A stretch of 11,812 nt of DNA from Paludibacteraceae bacterium (lineage in GTDB: Bacteria; Bacteroidota; Bacteroidia; Bacteroidales; Paludibacteraceae). Positions 5,906-11,812 of this stretch are shown in pieces. The notes below the pieces were generated by a model that saw only the letters and a program-made list of their open reading frames with translations, searched no databases and had not been told where the DNA came from. The first letter of the stretch is position 1. The number at the start of each line of letters is the position of its first letter. The DNA is taken from the NCBI GenBank assembly GCA_023227695.1, contig JALNVE010000066.1, forward strand, positions 1-11,812, written 5' to 3'. A program made the position numbers and the translations under genes.

Positions 5906-6880
5906 TCAAAACCTAACACCCACAAACAAATTGACGGTAGCAATAGAACTACCGATATCTGATTTTTTCATGAAATTCCAATACGAATCAAGCTGACCGG
6001 ACAAACCAGAGAAGCAACGGTCACGGTTGTATAGCAGCACCAACTTCAAGGTGTTATTAATTGCAACATGCGATCCTTTGTCAGGATTTATAACATACTT
6101 ATAGCCAACCTCGGGAACATCTGTTAAATTCAACAGCCATCTCTTCGCAAAAACGAAATTGTAGCCATAACCCACATTCAAAGCATAGTCAGAATATTTA
6201 AAATCAGACGTTATCTGAGGCACTAAAATATAAGGATACAATAGATGCGCATCCAAACTCATATCATGATATGAATAGGAAGCTCCTGCTATAAACGAAC
6301 CCGTACTGCGTATTTGTTGCAAACGATAAAAATCAGAATAACTGGCATCATTTGAATATCTTTTGTTATTGAAATAATACAAAAACCTGCCTTTGTACAT
6401 CTTCATCTTTAAACCAGAACAAACAACCTCATCATCAAAAGCATCATTATCATAAGAGGATAAATTTCTTACACTCTCATTTCTGTAGGTTCCAAATTCG
6501 ATGGAGAATTTGTTCCAACACATATTGAAATCAAATCGACTACAATCATAAACTTTATCAGAAAAGTAACTATTCAAACCAACAGAATAACTCAAAGAAA
6601 ATATACTATAACCTACACTCAACGAAAGACCAGAAACCACATCAGATCTCATCTGAAGAGAAGAATATTGATCTGAATTCACATTATAGAAATCCAACCA
6701 ATTGGTATTAGTCAGTTTTACAGAAATTTCACGAGGAATAAGTTTTACATAATTTGTATCCTGATCATAGAATACCTTATCTGTCCAATCTGTAATCCTT
6801 TTTATTATATCTCTCGCGCCTGCATTAGCACTTAATGCAAAGAGAAACAGAAGAATAACTAGCTTTATACGGAGACACAT
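5906..6880 (-). CDS. DUF4421-family outer-membrane beta-barrel protein
   Basis: The 324-residue protein has a signal peptide (LVILLFLFALSANA, cleavage after about residue 20). It then shows alternating polar and aromatic beta strands throughout and ends VNLFVGVRF, a terminal phenylalanine as in many outer-membrane barrels. The DTNYVKL block after the signal and the later FNNKRYSNDASYSD...STGSFIAGASYSYH block match my recollection of DUF4421 proteins of Bacteroidota, whose function is unknown. Some of the strands seen are LSLSVGYSIFSLSYSVGL, FNMCWNKFSIEFGTY and YALNVGYGYNFVFAKRW. No catalytic motif is visible. It is transcribed alone from a -7 box 23 bases upstream and diverges from the Rieske-like lipoprotein gene. 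Barrel location is an inference from composition and the C-terminal residue. Confidence 0.8.
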   Translation of the reverse strand: MCLRIKLVILLFLFALSANAGARDIIKRITDWTDKVFYDQDTNYVKLIPREISVKLTNTNWLDFYNVNSDQYSSLQMRSDVVSGLSLSVGYSIFSLSYSVGLNSYFSDKVYDCSRFDFNMCWNKFSIEFGTYRNESVRNLSSYDNDAFDDEVVCSGLKMKMYKGRFLYYFNNKRYSNDASYSDFYRLQQIRSTGSFIAGASYSYHDMSLDAHLLYPYILVPQITSDFKYSDYALNVGYGYNFVFAKRWLLNLTDVPEVGYKYVINPDKGSHVAINNTLKLVLLYNRDRCFSGLSGQLDSYWNFMKKSDIGSSIATVNLFVGVRF

Positions 6881-6902
6881 AACCTATTTTAAAATTCAGC
6901 CA

Positions 6903-6910
6903 CAAAGATA
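6903..6910 (-). promoter_or_regulatory. -7 box for the DUF4421 gene
   Basis: The minus strand reads TATCTTTG, identical to the box upstream of the flavodoxin-family gene (5170-5163) and of pyrE (9249-9256). The start codon lies 22 bases downstream. No clear -33 TTG is seen at 19-23 bases. Confidence 0.45.
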
Positions 6911-7106
6911 GAGAACAAAAAACAAAATGAATGAAATTTTATCGTTTCAAATCATAAAAAATCCTTTATTATTGATATTCTTATTAAATAATGAGATTTT
7001 CCTTTCCTTTTGGTACAAATAGAAGTACTTTTAACAGTCAGAACAATCGTCATCTTACACGATTTTCTCTTTTATCACGTTATTTAATCGAATTAAAAAA
7101 AGAAAG

Positions 7107-7565
7107 ATGAAATTCAAAGCTTTATTCGCAAGTTTACTACTAGTTGGGATTGTCTTGTCTTCATGCAAGGAGGAGGTTGAAGAGGCTTCGTCCATACCCA
7201 ACTGCGATGTTCTCATTGAGACGAACGCAACGGATTACGTCACCCTCAAAATTGTCAACAATTACGTCACCTATGTAAGATCGGCAACTGCTCTCATGCC
7301 TACCAACTTTGAACTAGGATACGGAGGCATTCTCATCTACAGAGATCAAGACGGTAAAATTCAAGGCTGCGATTTATCCTGTCCTGTAGAAGCCTCGAGA
7401 AGTGTTTTGGTTGATGTAAAGATGCCATTTGCCACATGTCCTCAATGCGGTTCCAGGTTCGATTTGACATTCGGTTTTGCAGCACCTTGCGGAGGACCAG
7501 CCAAAGAGACATTGAAAAGATACAAAGCCATCGATACCGGCAGCAAAATAGTTGTCTCAAATTAA
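7107..7565 (+). CDS. Lipoprotein with a Rieske-like domain in which cysteines replace the histidine ligands
   Basis: This 152-residue protein has a signal peptide with an LSSC lipobox (Cys20) and an acidic tether (KEEVEE). A C-terminal domain, about residues 65-145, resembles a Rieske [2Fe-2S] fold: GGILIYRD, GCDLSCPVE, ATCPQCGSRFDL and APCGGPAKETLKRYKA. A true Rieske centre uses CxH and CxxH; here the first pair is C92-P-V94 and the second is C111-x2-C114, with an additional C88 four residues before C92. The visible metal ligands would therefore be four cysteines (88, 92, 111, 114), which suits a rubredoxin-like iron site, an all-Cys cluster or structural zinc. C33 and C128 may form a disulfide. 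I recall similar unnamed lipoproteins in Bacteroidales. It faces the periplasm or the surface. Its stop is one base from the end of the convergent dacB gene, with no terminator between. Confidence 0.8.
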   Translation: MKFKALFASLLLVGIVLSSCKEEVEEASSIPNCDVLIETNATDYVTLKIVNNYVTYVRSATALMPTNFELGYGGILIYRDQDGKIQGCDLSCPVEASRSVLVDVKMPFATCPQCGSRFDLTFGFAAPCGGPAKETLKRYKAIDTGSKIVVSN

Positions 7566-7566
7566 T

Positions 7567-9078
7567 CTATTTCTTAACAGGCTGAGCTACATTTTTCGTC
7601 TCCTTCATCAAGGAGTTCAAAAAGCTGGTTATTTCCTGACGAACAGTATACCTATCACCAAGATAGTTGTTTATCATTATACAGAACACGTACCAATTCT
7701 TATTATAGTTGATGTAACCGCAATAGTTCTGAACACGTTCCATGCTTCCGCTCTTTGCATAAACCTTTCCTGCCAATGGAGTTCCTTTCAAAAAAGGCTT
7801 CACAGTTCCGTTTACACCACAAATTGGCAATGAGGCAAGAAAGGCTGACGAGTAGAGACTTTTCGTTTTCATATAAGTCAACACATCCACCAAGAAGGAG
7901 GCATTGATTGCGTTCTTCATTGACATTCCAGAACCATCTACCTGAAAAATTTTTTCGGAAGCCAAACCTTTACTTTTCCAATAAGAGGCGATTACCTGAG
8001 AGGCTACTTTGCTTGTTGAAACGCTATCCTTCTGCAAAGCCAAATAACTGAAAATATTTTCCGCATAAAGATTTATACTCTTGTAATTTGTCTGCAAAAT
8101 CACACTTTTCAAATCTGGCGAATAATAATCGTAAAGTTTCGTACGATGTCCTCCTTTGGGCAAATAACGGGTTACCATTGGAGCTGAATCTACTGGAATT
8201 CCTACTCGGATCAATGAACGCGTCAAAGAATCGGCTACTAGCAAAGCTGGATCAGGTATACCTATTTTCGTAGCATAACGATTATTCATAGGAAAATATC
8301 CAGACAAAAGTGGTGTTGTCGAATATTCGGACATTGACAATCTCAAAGAGGCACGAAAGCCGGAATTCTTAAGTTTGACATTCAACATAGGCTCAAACAG
8401 CTTGCTTTCTGGAATAATGTAGAGAAATTTCGCGGAGGTAGAATCCGATACGATTACCAACTTAAATAGATTATCACTGAATGAGAGAGCCGACGGCGTA
8501 GGCGAATAGCTGGAACCCAGATCCTCCAACAACCAATAAGGATGGGTTCCTGACTCCTCAAACAAGGAAGCATCACCAATAACTCGACCATCTATTCTTT
8601 TGATTCCTGCTTCACGCAAAGCCAAGGATGCTAAAGTGAAAAAAGTATTGGGATTTTTATTATTAGAAGATCCGAATGTCGGGTCACCGCCACCCTTCAC
8701 ATAGACATTACCATGTAATACGGAATCTGTGATCAGACCATCGTACTCCAATTTCGTGACAAAACGAAATGAATCAGAAAGCAGTTCCAACGCCGTAGCG
8801 GTAGTGATTACCTTCGTTACAGAAGCAGGAATAAAATCGTATTGAGAATTCAAATCAGCCAAAACCTCTCCAGTGTTCAAATTTTTCACCAGCACACTCA
8901 AATGTGCAGGTTCCAGATTTGGAGCATGAGCAAAGCGGTACAAAGGTGTACCCTCTTTTAACGTATCAGCCAACCATACAGAATCAGAGACATCTTCCTG
9001 TTCCATATCTTCATCTTGTGCTTGAACAGCAAAAAATGGCAGACAGAAAAAAAGAACCAACAAATAATATGCTTTCAT
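7567..9078 (-). CDS. dacB: D-alanyl-D-alanine carboxypeptidase/endopeptidase, PBP4 class (peptidase S13)
   Basis: The 503-residue product has a signal peptide (cleavage after AVQA, residue 20) and is predicted periplasmic. The penicillin-binding-protein active-site motifs are in order: SxxK in PASVTK (Ser86, Lys89), the second motif in DGSGMSMKN (Ser386, Asn389 region), and a KTG-equivalent KSG at 442-444 (YAKSGSM). Serine in place of threonine in the last motif occurs in many Bacteroidota S13 proteins as I recall them. The block VYVKGGGDPTFG (about 125-136) and the large insert between the first two motifs (about 90-330) identify PBP4 rather than PBP5/6. It trims pentapeptides and cleaves 4-3 cross-links of peptidoglycan. 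The gene is monocistronic, with a promoter about 50 bases upstream, and ends one base from the convergent lipoprotein gene. Confidence 0.92.
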   Translation of the reverse strand: MKAYYLLVLFFCLPFFAVQAQDEDMEQEDVSDSVWLADTLKEGTPLYRFAHAPNLEPAHLSVLVKNLNTGEVLADLNSQYDFIPASVTKVITTATALELLSDSFRFVTKLEYDGLITDSVLHGNVYVKGGGDPTFGSSNNKNPNTFFTLASLALREAGIKRIDGRVIGDASLFEESGTHPYWLLEDLGSSYSPTPSALSFSDNLFKLVIVSDSTSAKFLYIIPESKLFEPMLNVKLKNSGFRASLRLSMSEYSTTPLLSGYFPMNNRYATKIGIPDPALLVADSLTRSLIRVGIPVDSAPMVTRYLPKGGHRTKLYDYYSPDLKSVILQTNYKSINLYAENIFSYLALQKDSVSTSKVASQVIASYWKSKGLASEKIFQVDGSGMSMKNAINASFLVDVLTYMKTKSLYSSAFLASLPICGVNGTVKPFLKGTPLAGKVYAKSGSMERVQNYCGYINYNKNWYVFCIMINNYLGDRYTVRQEITSFLNSLMKETKNVAQPVKK

Positions 9079-9130
9079 ATTTTAGCGTGTTTCGATCACA
9101 TGTAATATGCGCGAAATGAAATTTCAAGTA

Positions 9131-9163
9131 CAAATATATAGTGTTTCTTCCTTTTTAGCACAA
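9131..9163 (-). promoter_or_regulatory. Promoter of dacB
   Basis: The minus strand has TATATTTG (9138-9131), an exact TAnnTTTG, with TTG at 9163-9161 and a 22-base spacer. The transcript start would be about 45 bases before the ATG at 9078. Confidence 0.5.
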
Positions 9164-9223
9164 GATTCTTAAACATTAAGAAATGTCTATAAATCATAAT
9201 TCTGTCAACAAACACAAAAAGGA

Positions 9224-9256
9224 TTGAGGTCATTTCAAAACCATTGCTTATCTTTG
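9224..9256 (+). promoter_or_regulatory. Promoter of pyrE
   Basis: TATCTTTG at 9249-9256 fits TAnnTTTG, with TTG at 9224-9226 and a 22-base spacer. The transcript would start about 20 bases before the ATG at 9283. Upstream in-frame TTG and GTG codons lie within or immediately after this promoter, which argues for the ATG. Confidence 0.55.
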
Positions 9257-9282
9257 CGAACGAAAATTTTAATGTGACTGAA

Positions 9283-9915
9283 ATGAAAAAGTTAGAGAAA
9301 ATAATAGCTGAAAAGCTACTGAAAATCAAAGCAATCAAAGTTCAACCTTCCAATCCTTTCACGTGGGCTTCTGGTTGGAAATCACCAATATATTGTGACA
9401 ACAGAAAGACTCTGTCTTATCCAGAAATCCGTACATTCATCAAAATCGAATTAGCACGTTTAGTTCGTGAGAAATACGAGGAAGTTGATGTTATCGCGGG
9501 TGTTGCCACTGGTGCTATTGCACAAGGAGCCATGGTAGCTGAGGAGCTAGGTTTACCATTCGTATACGTACGTTCATCTCCAAAAGATCACGGTTTGGAG
9601 AATTTGATCGAGGGCGACCTCAAACCAGGACAGAAGGTGGTTGTCATCGAAGACTTGATCTCAACTGGCGGCAGCAGTTTGAAAGCTGTAGAGGCAATTC
9701 GCAAAGACGGATGTGAGGTTATCGGTATGTTGGCCATCTTCTCTTACGGATTTCCTGTTGCGGCAGACAAGTTCAAAGAGGCTAACGTTGAGTTGACCAC
9801 TTTGTCAAATTACGAGAGTGTTTTGGAACACCTTTTAAAGTGCGAGTTGATAGGCGAAGAGGAGATGAAGACACTTCAAGAGTGGAGAAAAGATCCAGCT
9901 AGCTGGAACGCATAA
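9283..9915 (+). CDS. pyrE: Orotate phosphoribosyltransferase
   Basis: This 210-residue enzyme transfers the phosphoribosyl group of PRPP to orotate, giving orotidine 5'-monophosphate in pyrimidine synthesis. Visible signatures are the orotate/PRPP-contact block WASGWKSPIYCDNR (about 28-41), the flexible catalytic loop SSPKDHG (about 98-104), and the PRPP-binding motif VVVIEDLISTGGSS (about 119-132) with its paired acidic residues. The length is typical of the bacterial enzyme. The ATG at 9283 is chosen: an in-frame TTG at 9244 and a GTG at 9274 would add residues absent from usual PyrE and collide with the promoter. An SRPBCC gene follows 80 bases downstream on the same strand, an arrangement I recall from other Bacteroidales, so the two probably form an operon. 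Confidence 0.94.
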   Translation: MKKLEKIIAEKLLKIKAIKVQPSNPFTWASGWKSPIYCDNRKTLSYPEIRTFIKIELARLVREKYEEVDVIAGVATGAIAQGAMVAEELGLPFVYVRSSPKDHGLENLIEGDLKPGQKVVVIEDLISTGGSSLKAVEAIRKDGCEVIGMLAIFSYGFPVAADKFKEANVELTTLSNYESVLEHLLKCELIGEEEMKTLQEWRKDPASWNA

Positions 9916-9929
9916 TTTTCAAACAAACT

Positions 9930-9976
9930 AATGGCACATAGAATACATCTGAAAAGGATGCTTTTTATGTGCCATT
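9930..9976 (+). promoter_or_regulatory. Long hairpin in the pyrE-SRPBCC intergenic region
   Basis: AATGGCACATAGAA (9930-9943) pairs with 9963-9976 over 14 bp, including one G-T pair. The 19-base loop can form a further CATC/GATG stem. It lies 14 bases after the pyrE stop and 19 bases before the SRPBCC ATG. There is no T-run after it, so it is more likely a partial terminator, RNA-processing or stabilising element than a full intrinsic terminator. It would bury an in-frame GTG (9969), which supports the ATG start of the next gene. Confidence 0.6.
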
Positions 9977-9995
9977 TACAAAAACAAAAGATTCT

Positions 9996-10427
9996 ATGAC
10001 GACTTTCGAGAGCCAGACAAAACAATCCAACTGCAACGAAGATGAGATTTTTGCAATGATCTCTGATATGAACAATATCGACAAGTTCAAAGCAATGATA
10101 CCAGAAGACAAAGTAAAAGATATCGAGTTTGACACCGATAGTTGCAAGTTCACTGTTGAGCCAGTCGGAAAATTAGGTTTAAGAATCGTAGATAGAGAGC
10201 CATGCAAAACTGTAAAATTCGAAGCAGAACAGTCTCCTATCGCATTTAATCTTTGGATTCAACTTAAGCAGGTAGCAGAAAACGACACTAGAATAAAAGT
10301 GACCGTCAAAGCAGATTTGAACCCAATGATCAAGATGATGGTTTCAAAACCCATCGAAATGTTCATCGAACGTTTGGCCGACGGGTTAGCTCAGATTCCA
10401 TATCGAGAATTGAACAAGCAAGTCTAA
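9996..10427 (+). CDS. SRPBCC (START-like) family protein
   Basis: This 143-residue cytoplasmic protein has no signal peptide. Its pattern is that of the small helix-grip SRPBCC fold: an N-terminal strand, a helix-loop with MISDMNNIDKFKAMIP (about 25-40), several antiparallel strands (KFTVEPVGKLGLRIV, TVKFEAEQSPIAFNLWIQ, DTRIKVTVKADL) and a long C-terminal helix (EMFIERLADGLAQIPY). Such domains bind hydrophobic ligands, but no specific ligand can be inferred. It follows pyrE in a probable operon, though no pathway link is known to me. The ATG at 9996 is preferred to the in-frame GTG at 9969 because the latter sits in the stem of a long hairpin. Confidence 0.82.
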   Translation: MTTFESQTKQSNCNEDEIFAMISDMNNIDKFKAMIPEDKVKDIEFDTDSCKFTVEPVGKLGLRIVDREPCKTVKFEAEQSPIAFNLWIQLKQVAENDTRIKVTVKADLNPMIKMMVSKPIEMFIERLADGLAQIPYRELNKQV

Positions 10428-10439
10428 AAGGCAACCTTT

Positions 10440-10469
10440 AAGAAGGGAATTTTCATCAATTCCCTTCTT
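10440..10469 (+). terminator. Hairpin after the SRPBCC gene, probable terminator
   Basis: A perfect 12-bp stem (AAGAAGGGAATT with AATTCCCTTCTT) encloses a 6-base loop, 12 bases after the stop codon. The following bases are CCAAAC rather than a T-run, so termination may need a factor or rely on the TTCTT end of the stem. Confidence 0.6.
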
Positions 10470-10518
10470 CCAAACACCTAAAAAAGCCTTAAATTTCGAT
10501 TGTTTTGCACGTAAGACG

Positions 10519-10559
10519 AGTATAAATGTTTTTTAGTTTAAGTATAAATGTTTTTTTAG
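10519..10559 (+). repeat. Tandem direct repeat just upstream of the T9SS-secreted protein gene
   Basis: AGTATAAATGTTTTTTAG at 10519-10536 recurs at 10541-10559 with one additional T. The start-to-start distance is 22 bases, about two helical turns. The second copy ends two bases before the ATG at 10562. The first copy contains an ATG (10526) that opens an in-frame extension, but this would place a polar-free MFFSLSINVFLA segment in front of a good signal peptide, so it is probably leader sequence. Confidence 0.7.
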
Positions 10560-10561
10560 CC

Positions 10562-11710
10562 ATGAAGAATTTTTTTTTCATATTCATGTTATTTCTGTGT
10601 ACGGGAGTATTTGCAGAAATAAAGATTACGCCGTGGGAATTTGCCCCGGACCAAACACTTACCACCAGATGCTATTTTAATGCATACGGAGGCACAAGCC
10701 CTTATACATACATTCTATCTTCAGACCCTAACAGTCAAAACACGGATAATTATTCTCAAATGTCCAGTACAGGAAGGTTTACACAAGTGCCCAATGGCAA
10801 ATACATACTAAAGATAACTGACGTAAATGGTGAATCAAAAACATTCAACATCTCGGTTGAAGTCAAATATGGTTTAGTAGCCCAAAATGACATTGCATTA
10901 GCCAAAGTGCCATGCAAAGGAACAGCAGGGAGCCAAGACGTATTCATCGACGTTTCTCTCAACGATCAAATTGTAGCCACTAGAGTAGATTTGGGAAATA
11001 ACAGAGGGGTTTACCTAAGTGTTCAAAAAGAATATGTAGGCTTAAAAATCATAAAGGAGTCTAATTTCGGCACAACCACACCTATTAATGGAGGGATCAA
11101 ATATCGTCTTAATGAAGATGCATCTCTGTCTTCAGACTACTTTGAGTATGAAATAACTTATAAAAACAAAAAAGACACTGCAGGCGTCACTATTTATTTC
11201 TCAAAGGAAATGCCTCAAATAGAAGAGGTTCATGTTGACGGGAACAAAGCATATTTTTCTGCTTCAAAAGGAACACCCGGTTACATTTTTGTCGTAAAAG
11301 ATACCAGCGACAACGAGACTGAAGTTTCCGACCATATCACCGATCTTACTTACGGCAATTACACTGTATATGTAGTGGACCAGAATCAATGTCAAAGTGC
11401 GGAGAAAGGTTTTTTCATCAGCAAAGTTGTCTATCCCGCCATGTTTTTCACTCCCGACGGCGACGGCATCAACGACACCTGGAAAATTCTGAACATAGAG
11501 GAATTTGATCGATTCAGCATCAAGATTATAACAAGAGAAGGTAAGCTGATTAAGGAATATAAAAACAGCTACACACCATGGGACGGAACGGCATTCGGCA
11601 AAAACATGCCTTCTGGTGACTATTGGTATATAATGAGTTATCCAGAAACAGATCAGTGTTATACAGGACATTTCACGCTTATAAGAAATAGCGGGTCAGT
11701 AGAAATTTAG
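10562..11710 (+). CDS. Secreted protein with T9SS type B C-terminal sorting domain; last codons from an IS
   Basis: The 382-residue product starts with a signal peptide (cleavage after GVFA, residue 18). Residues about 20-100 form a PKD/SprB-like beta domain with YGGTSPYTYIL and VPNGKYILKITDVNG. A middle beta region of unknown type follows, then a second GTPGYIFVV...YGNYTVYVVDQNQC unit (about 235-280). The C-terminus has the CHU_C/gliding-motility type B sorting domain: FFTPDGDGINDTW, FDRFSIKIITREGKLI, PWDGTAFGKNMPSGDYWY and GHFTLIR (about 295-376). Type B proteins are exported through the type IX system and kept at or released from the cell surface. From 11693 on, the reading frame runs into an insertion-sequence end, which supplies the last residues GSVEI and the stop. 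As these domains usually end near TLIR, the signal itself looks complete and the gene may still work. Confidence 0.85.
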   Translation: MKNFFFIFMLFLCTGVFAEIKITPWEFAPDQTLTTRCYFNAYGGTSPYTYILSSDPNSQNTDNYSQMSSTGRFTQVPNGKYILKITDVNGESKTFNISVEVKYGLVAQNDIALAKVPCKGTAGSQDVFIDVSLNDQIVATRVDLGNNRGVYLSVQKEYVGLKIIKESNFGTTTPINGGIKYRLNEDASLSSDYFEYEITYKNKKDTAGVTIYFSKEMPQIEEVHVDGNKAYFSASKGTPGYIFVVKDTSDNETEVSDHITDLTYGNYTVYVVDQNQCQSAEKGFFISKVVYPAMFFTPDGDGINDTWKILNIEEFDRFSIKIITREGKLIKEYKNSYTPWDGTAFGKNMPSGDYWYIMSYPETDQCYTGHFTLIRNSGSVEI

Positions 11711-11718
11711 TGGGGAAA
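11693..11718 (+). repeat. 26-bp terminal inverted repeat of the right insertion sequence
   Basis: The plus strand here is identical over 26 bases to the minus strand at 118-93 and marks the transposase-distal end of the right-hand element. The transposase stop codon (11709-11707 on the minus strand) lies inside it. Confidence 0.9.
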
Positions 11719-11811
11719 AGCATAAATATTGGCGATACGGAATAGGAAGAACTTCTTATCTACGACCCCACGCAGATTAGCCCTGAAAAGTTTGATTTTC
11801 GCATTGAAAGA
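11707..11811 (-). CDS. ISAon1-like transposase, C-terminal fragment
   Basis: Reading in from the right edge, the minus strand encodes 34 residues and a stop: SFNAKIKLFRANLRGV, then VDKKFFLFRIANIYAFPH. The (E)SFNAKIKxFRxxxRGVxDxxFFLFRxxxxYA pattern is what I know as the C-terminal end of ISAon1-family DDE transposases, abundant in Bacteroidales. The stop codon falls inside the terminal inverted repeat, typical of a compact element. The catalytic region is outside the window. Confidence 0.75.
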   Translation of the reverse strand, partial: SFNAKIKLFRANLRGVVDKKFFLFRIANIYAFPH

Positions 11812-11812
11812 C

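Larger units (their letters stand above)
11693..11812 (-). mobile_element. 3' end of an ISAon1-like insertion sequence (partial)
   Basis: The element begins at the GGGTC tip at 11693 and continues off the right edge. Its minus strand carries the end of a transposase frame, so this is the 3' end, in the same orientation as the left-hand copy. Only 120 bases are present. It has entered the last codons of the T9SS type B gene. Confidence 0.85.

Noticed and set aside
7753..7755. KSG instead of KTG as evidence of an inactive PBP4
   Set aside because: Serine at this position is conservative and, as I recall, common in S13 proteins of this phylum; the catalytic Ser86/Lys89 and the second motif are intact.
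9244..9282. TTG or GTG start extending pyrE
   Set aside because: These codons overlap or directly follow the promoter; the ATG at 9283 gives the normal 210-residue enzyme.
9969..9995. GTG start for the SRPBCC protein
   Set aside because: It sits in the stem of a long hairpin, and the added residues look like translated intergenic sequence.
10440..10469. The 12-bp hairpin as an insertion-sequence end or attachment site
   Set aside because: It occurs once, directly after a stop codon with a short loop, as expected for a transcript-end hairpin.
10526..10561. Upstream ATG for the T9SS type B protein
   Set aside because: It lies in the tandem repeat and would place 12 extra residues before a good signal peptide start at 10562.
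11264..11671. 135-residue minus-strand frame opposite the T9SS gene
   Set aside because: It is antisense to the type B sorting domain, shows no domain, and has a Cys/Ile-rich composition typical of reverse-frame translation.
119..11692. The whole segment as cargo of a composite transposon
   Set aside because: The contents (pyrE, ogt, dacB, DUF4421, a T9SS protein) look like ordinary chromosomal genes, and each insertion sequence has broken into a pre-existing gene (radical SAM, T9SS protein). Two independent insertions explain this more simply, though outer flanks are not visible.

Overview
The window looks like chromosomal DNA from a member of the Bacteroidota, most probably the order Bacteroidales. 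The evidence is consistent: TAnnTTTG -7 promoter boxes, an almost complete lack of Shine-Dalgarno sequences, AT-rich intergenic DNA, a type IX secretion (type B) C-terminal domain, a DUF4421 outer-membrane protein, and a radical-SAM/lipoprotein operon of a kind I know only from this phylum. The genus cannot be fixed from the sequence alone.

Layout. Bases 1-118 are the 5' end of an ISAon1-like insertion sequence. It has cut off the second half of a radical SAM/SPASM gene (119-594, minus). That broken gene is the last of a tightly coupled minus-strand operon containing three related short lipoproteins (584-1869), which match the 'rSAM/lipoprotein system' (TIGR04133/TIGR04134-like). A divergent promoter region of about 360 bp follows. 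Next come a secreted YafK-like L,D-transpeptidase (2234-2986, plus) and a soluble M48 peptidase with a C-terminal TerB-like domain (3152-4378, plus), closed by a strong intrinsic terminator. A flavodoxin-fold oxidoreductase (minus) and the DNA-repair methyltransferase ogt (plus) are divergent. A DUF4421 beta-barrel protein (minus) is divergent from a Rieske-like lipoprotein (plus), which converges on dacB/PBP4 (minus) with one base between them. pyrE and an SRPBCC protein (plus) form a probable operon. The last gene is a T9SS type-B secreted protein (10562-11710), whose final codons and stop come from a second copy of the insertion sequence (11693-11812).

How it fits together. Much of the content concerns the cell envelope: surface lipoproteins, a peptidoglycan L,D-transpeptidase/hydrolase, a DD-carboxypeptidase, an outer-membrane barrel and a T9SS-exported protein. 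Housekeeping functions (pyrE, ogt) are interspersed. The most unusual features are three paralogous putative substrates left beside a broken modifying enzyme, and two insertion-sequence ends in the same orientation bounding an 11,574-bp segment. The sequence enters each insertion sequence for nearly the same distance (118 and 120 bases), so the window may be an entire assembly contig that stopped in a repeated element.

I saw no tRNA, rRNA, CRISPR array, origin or known riboswitch.
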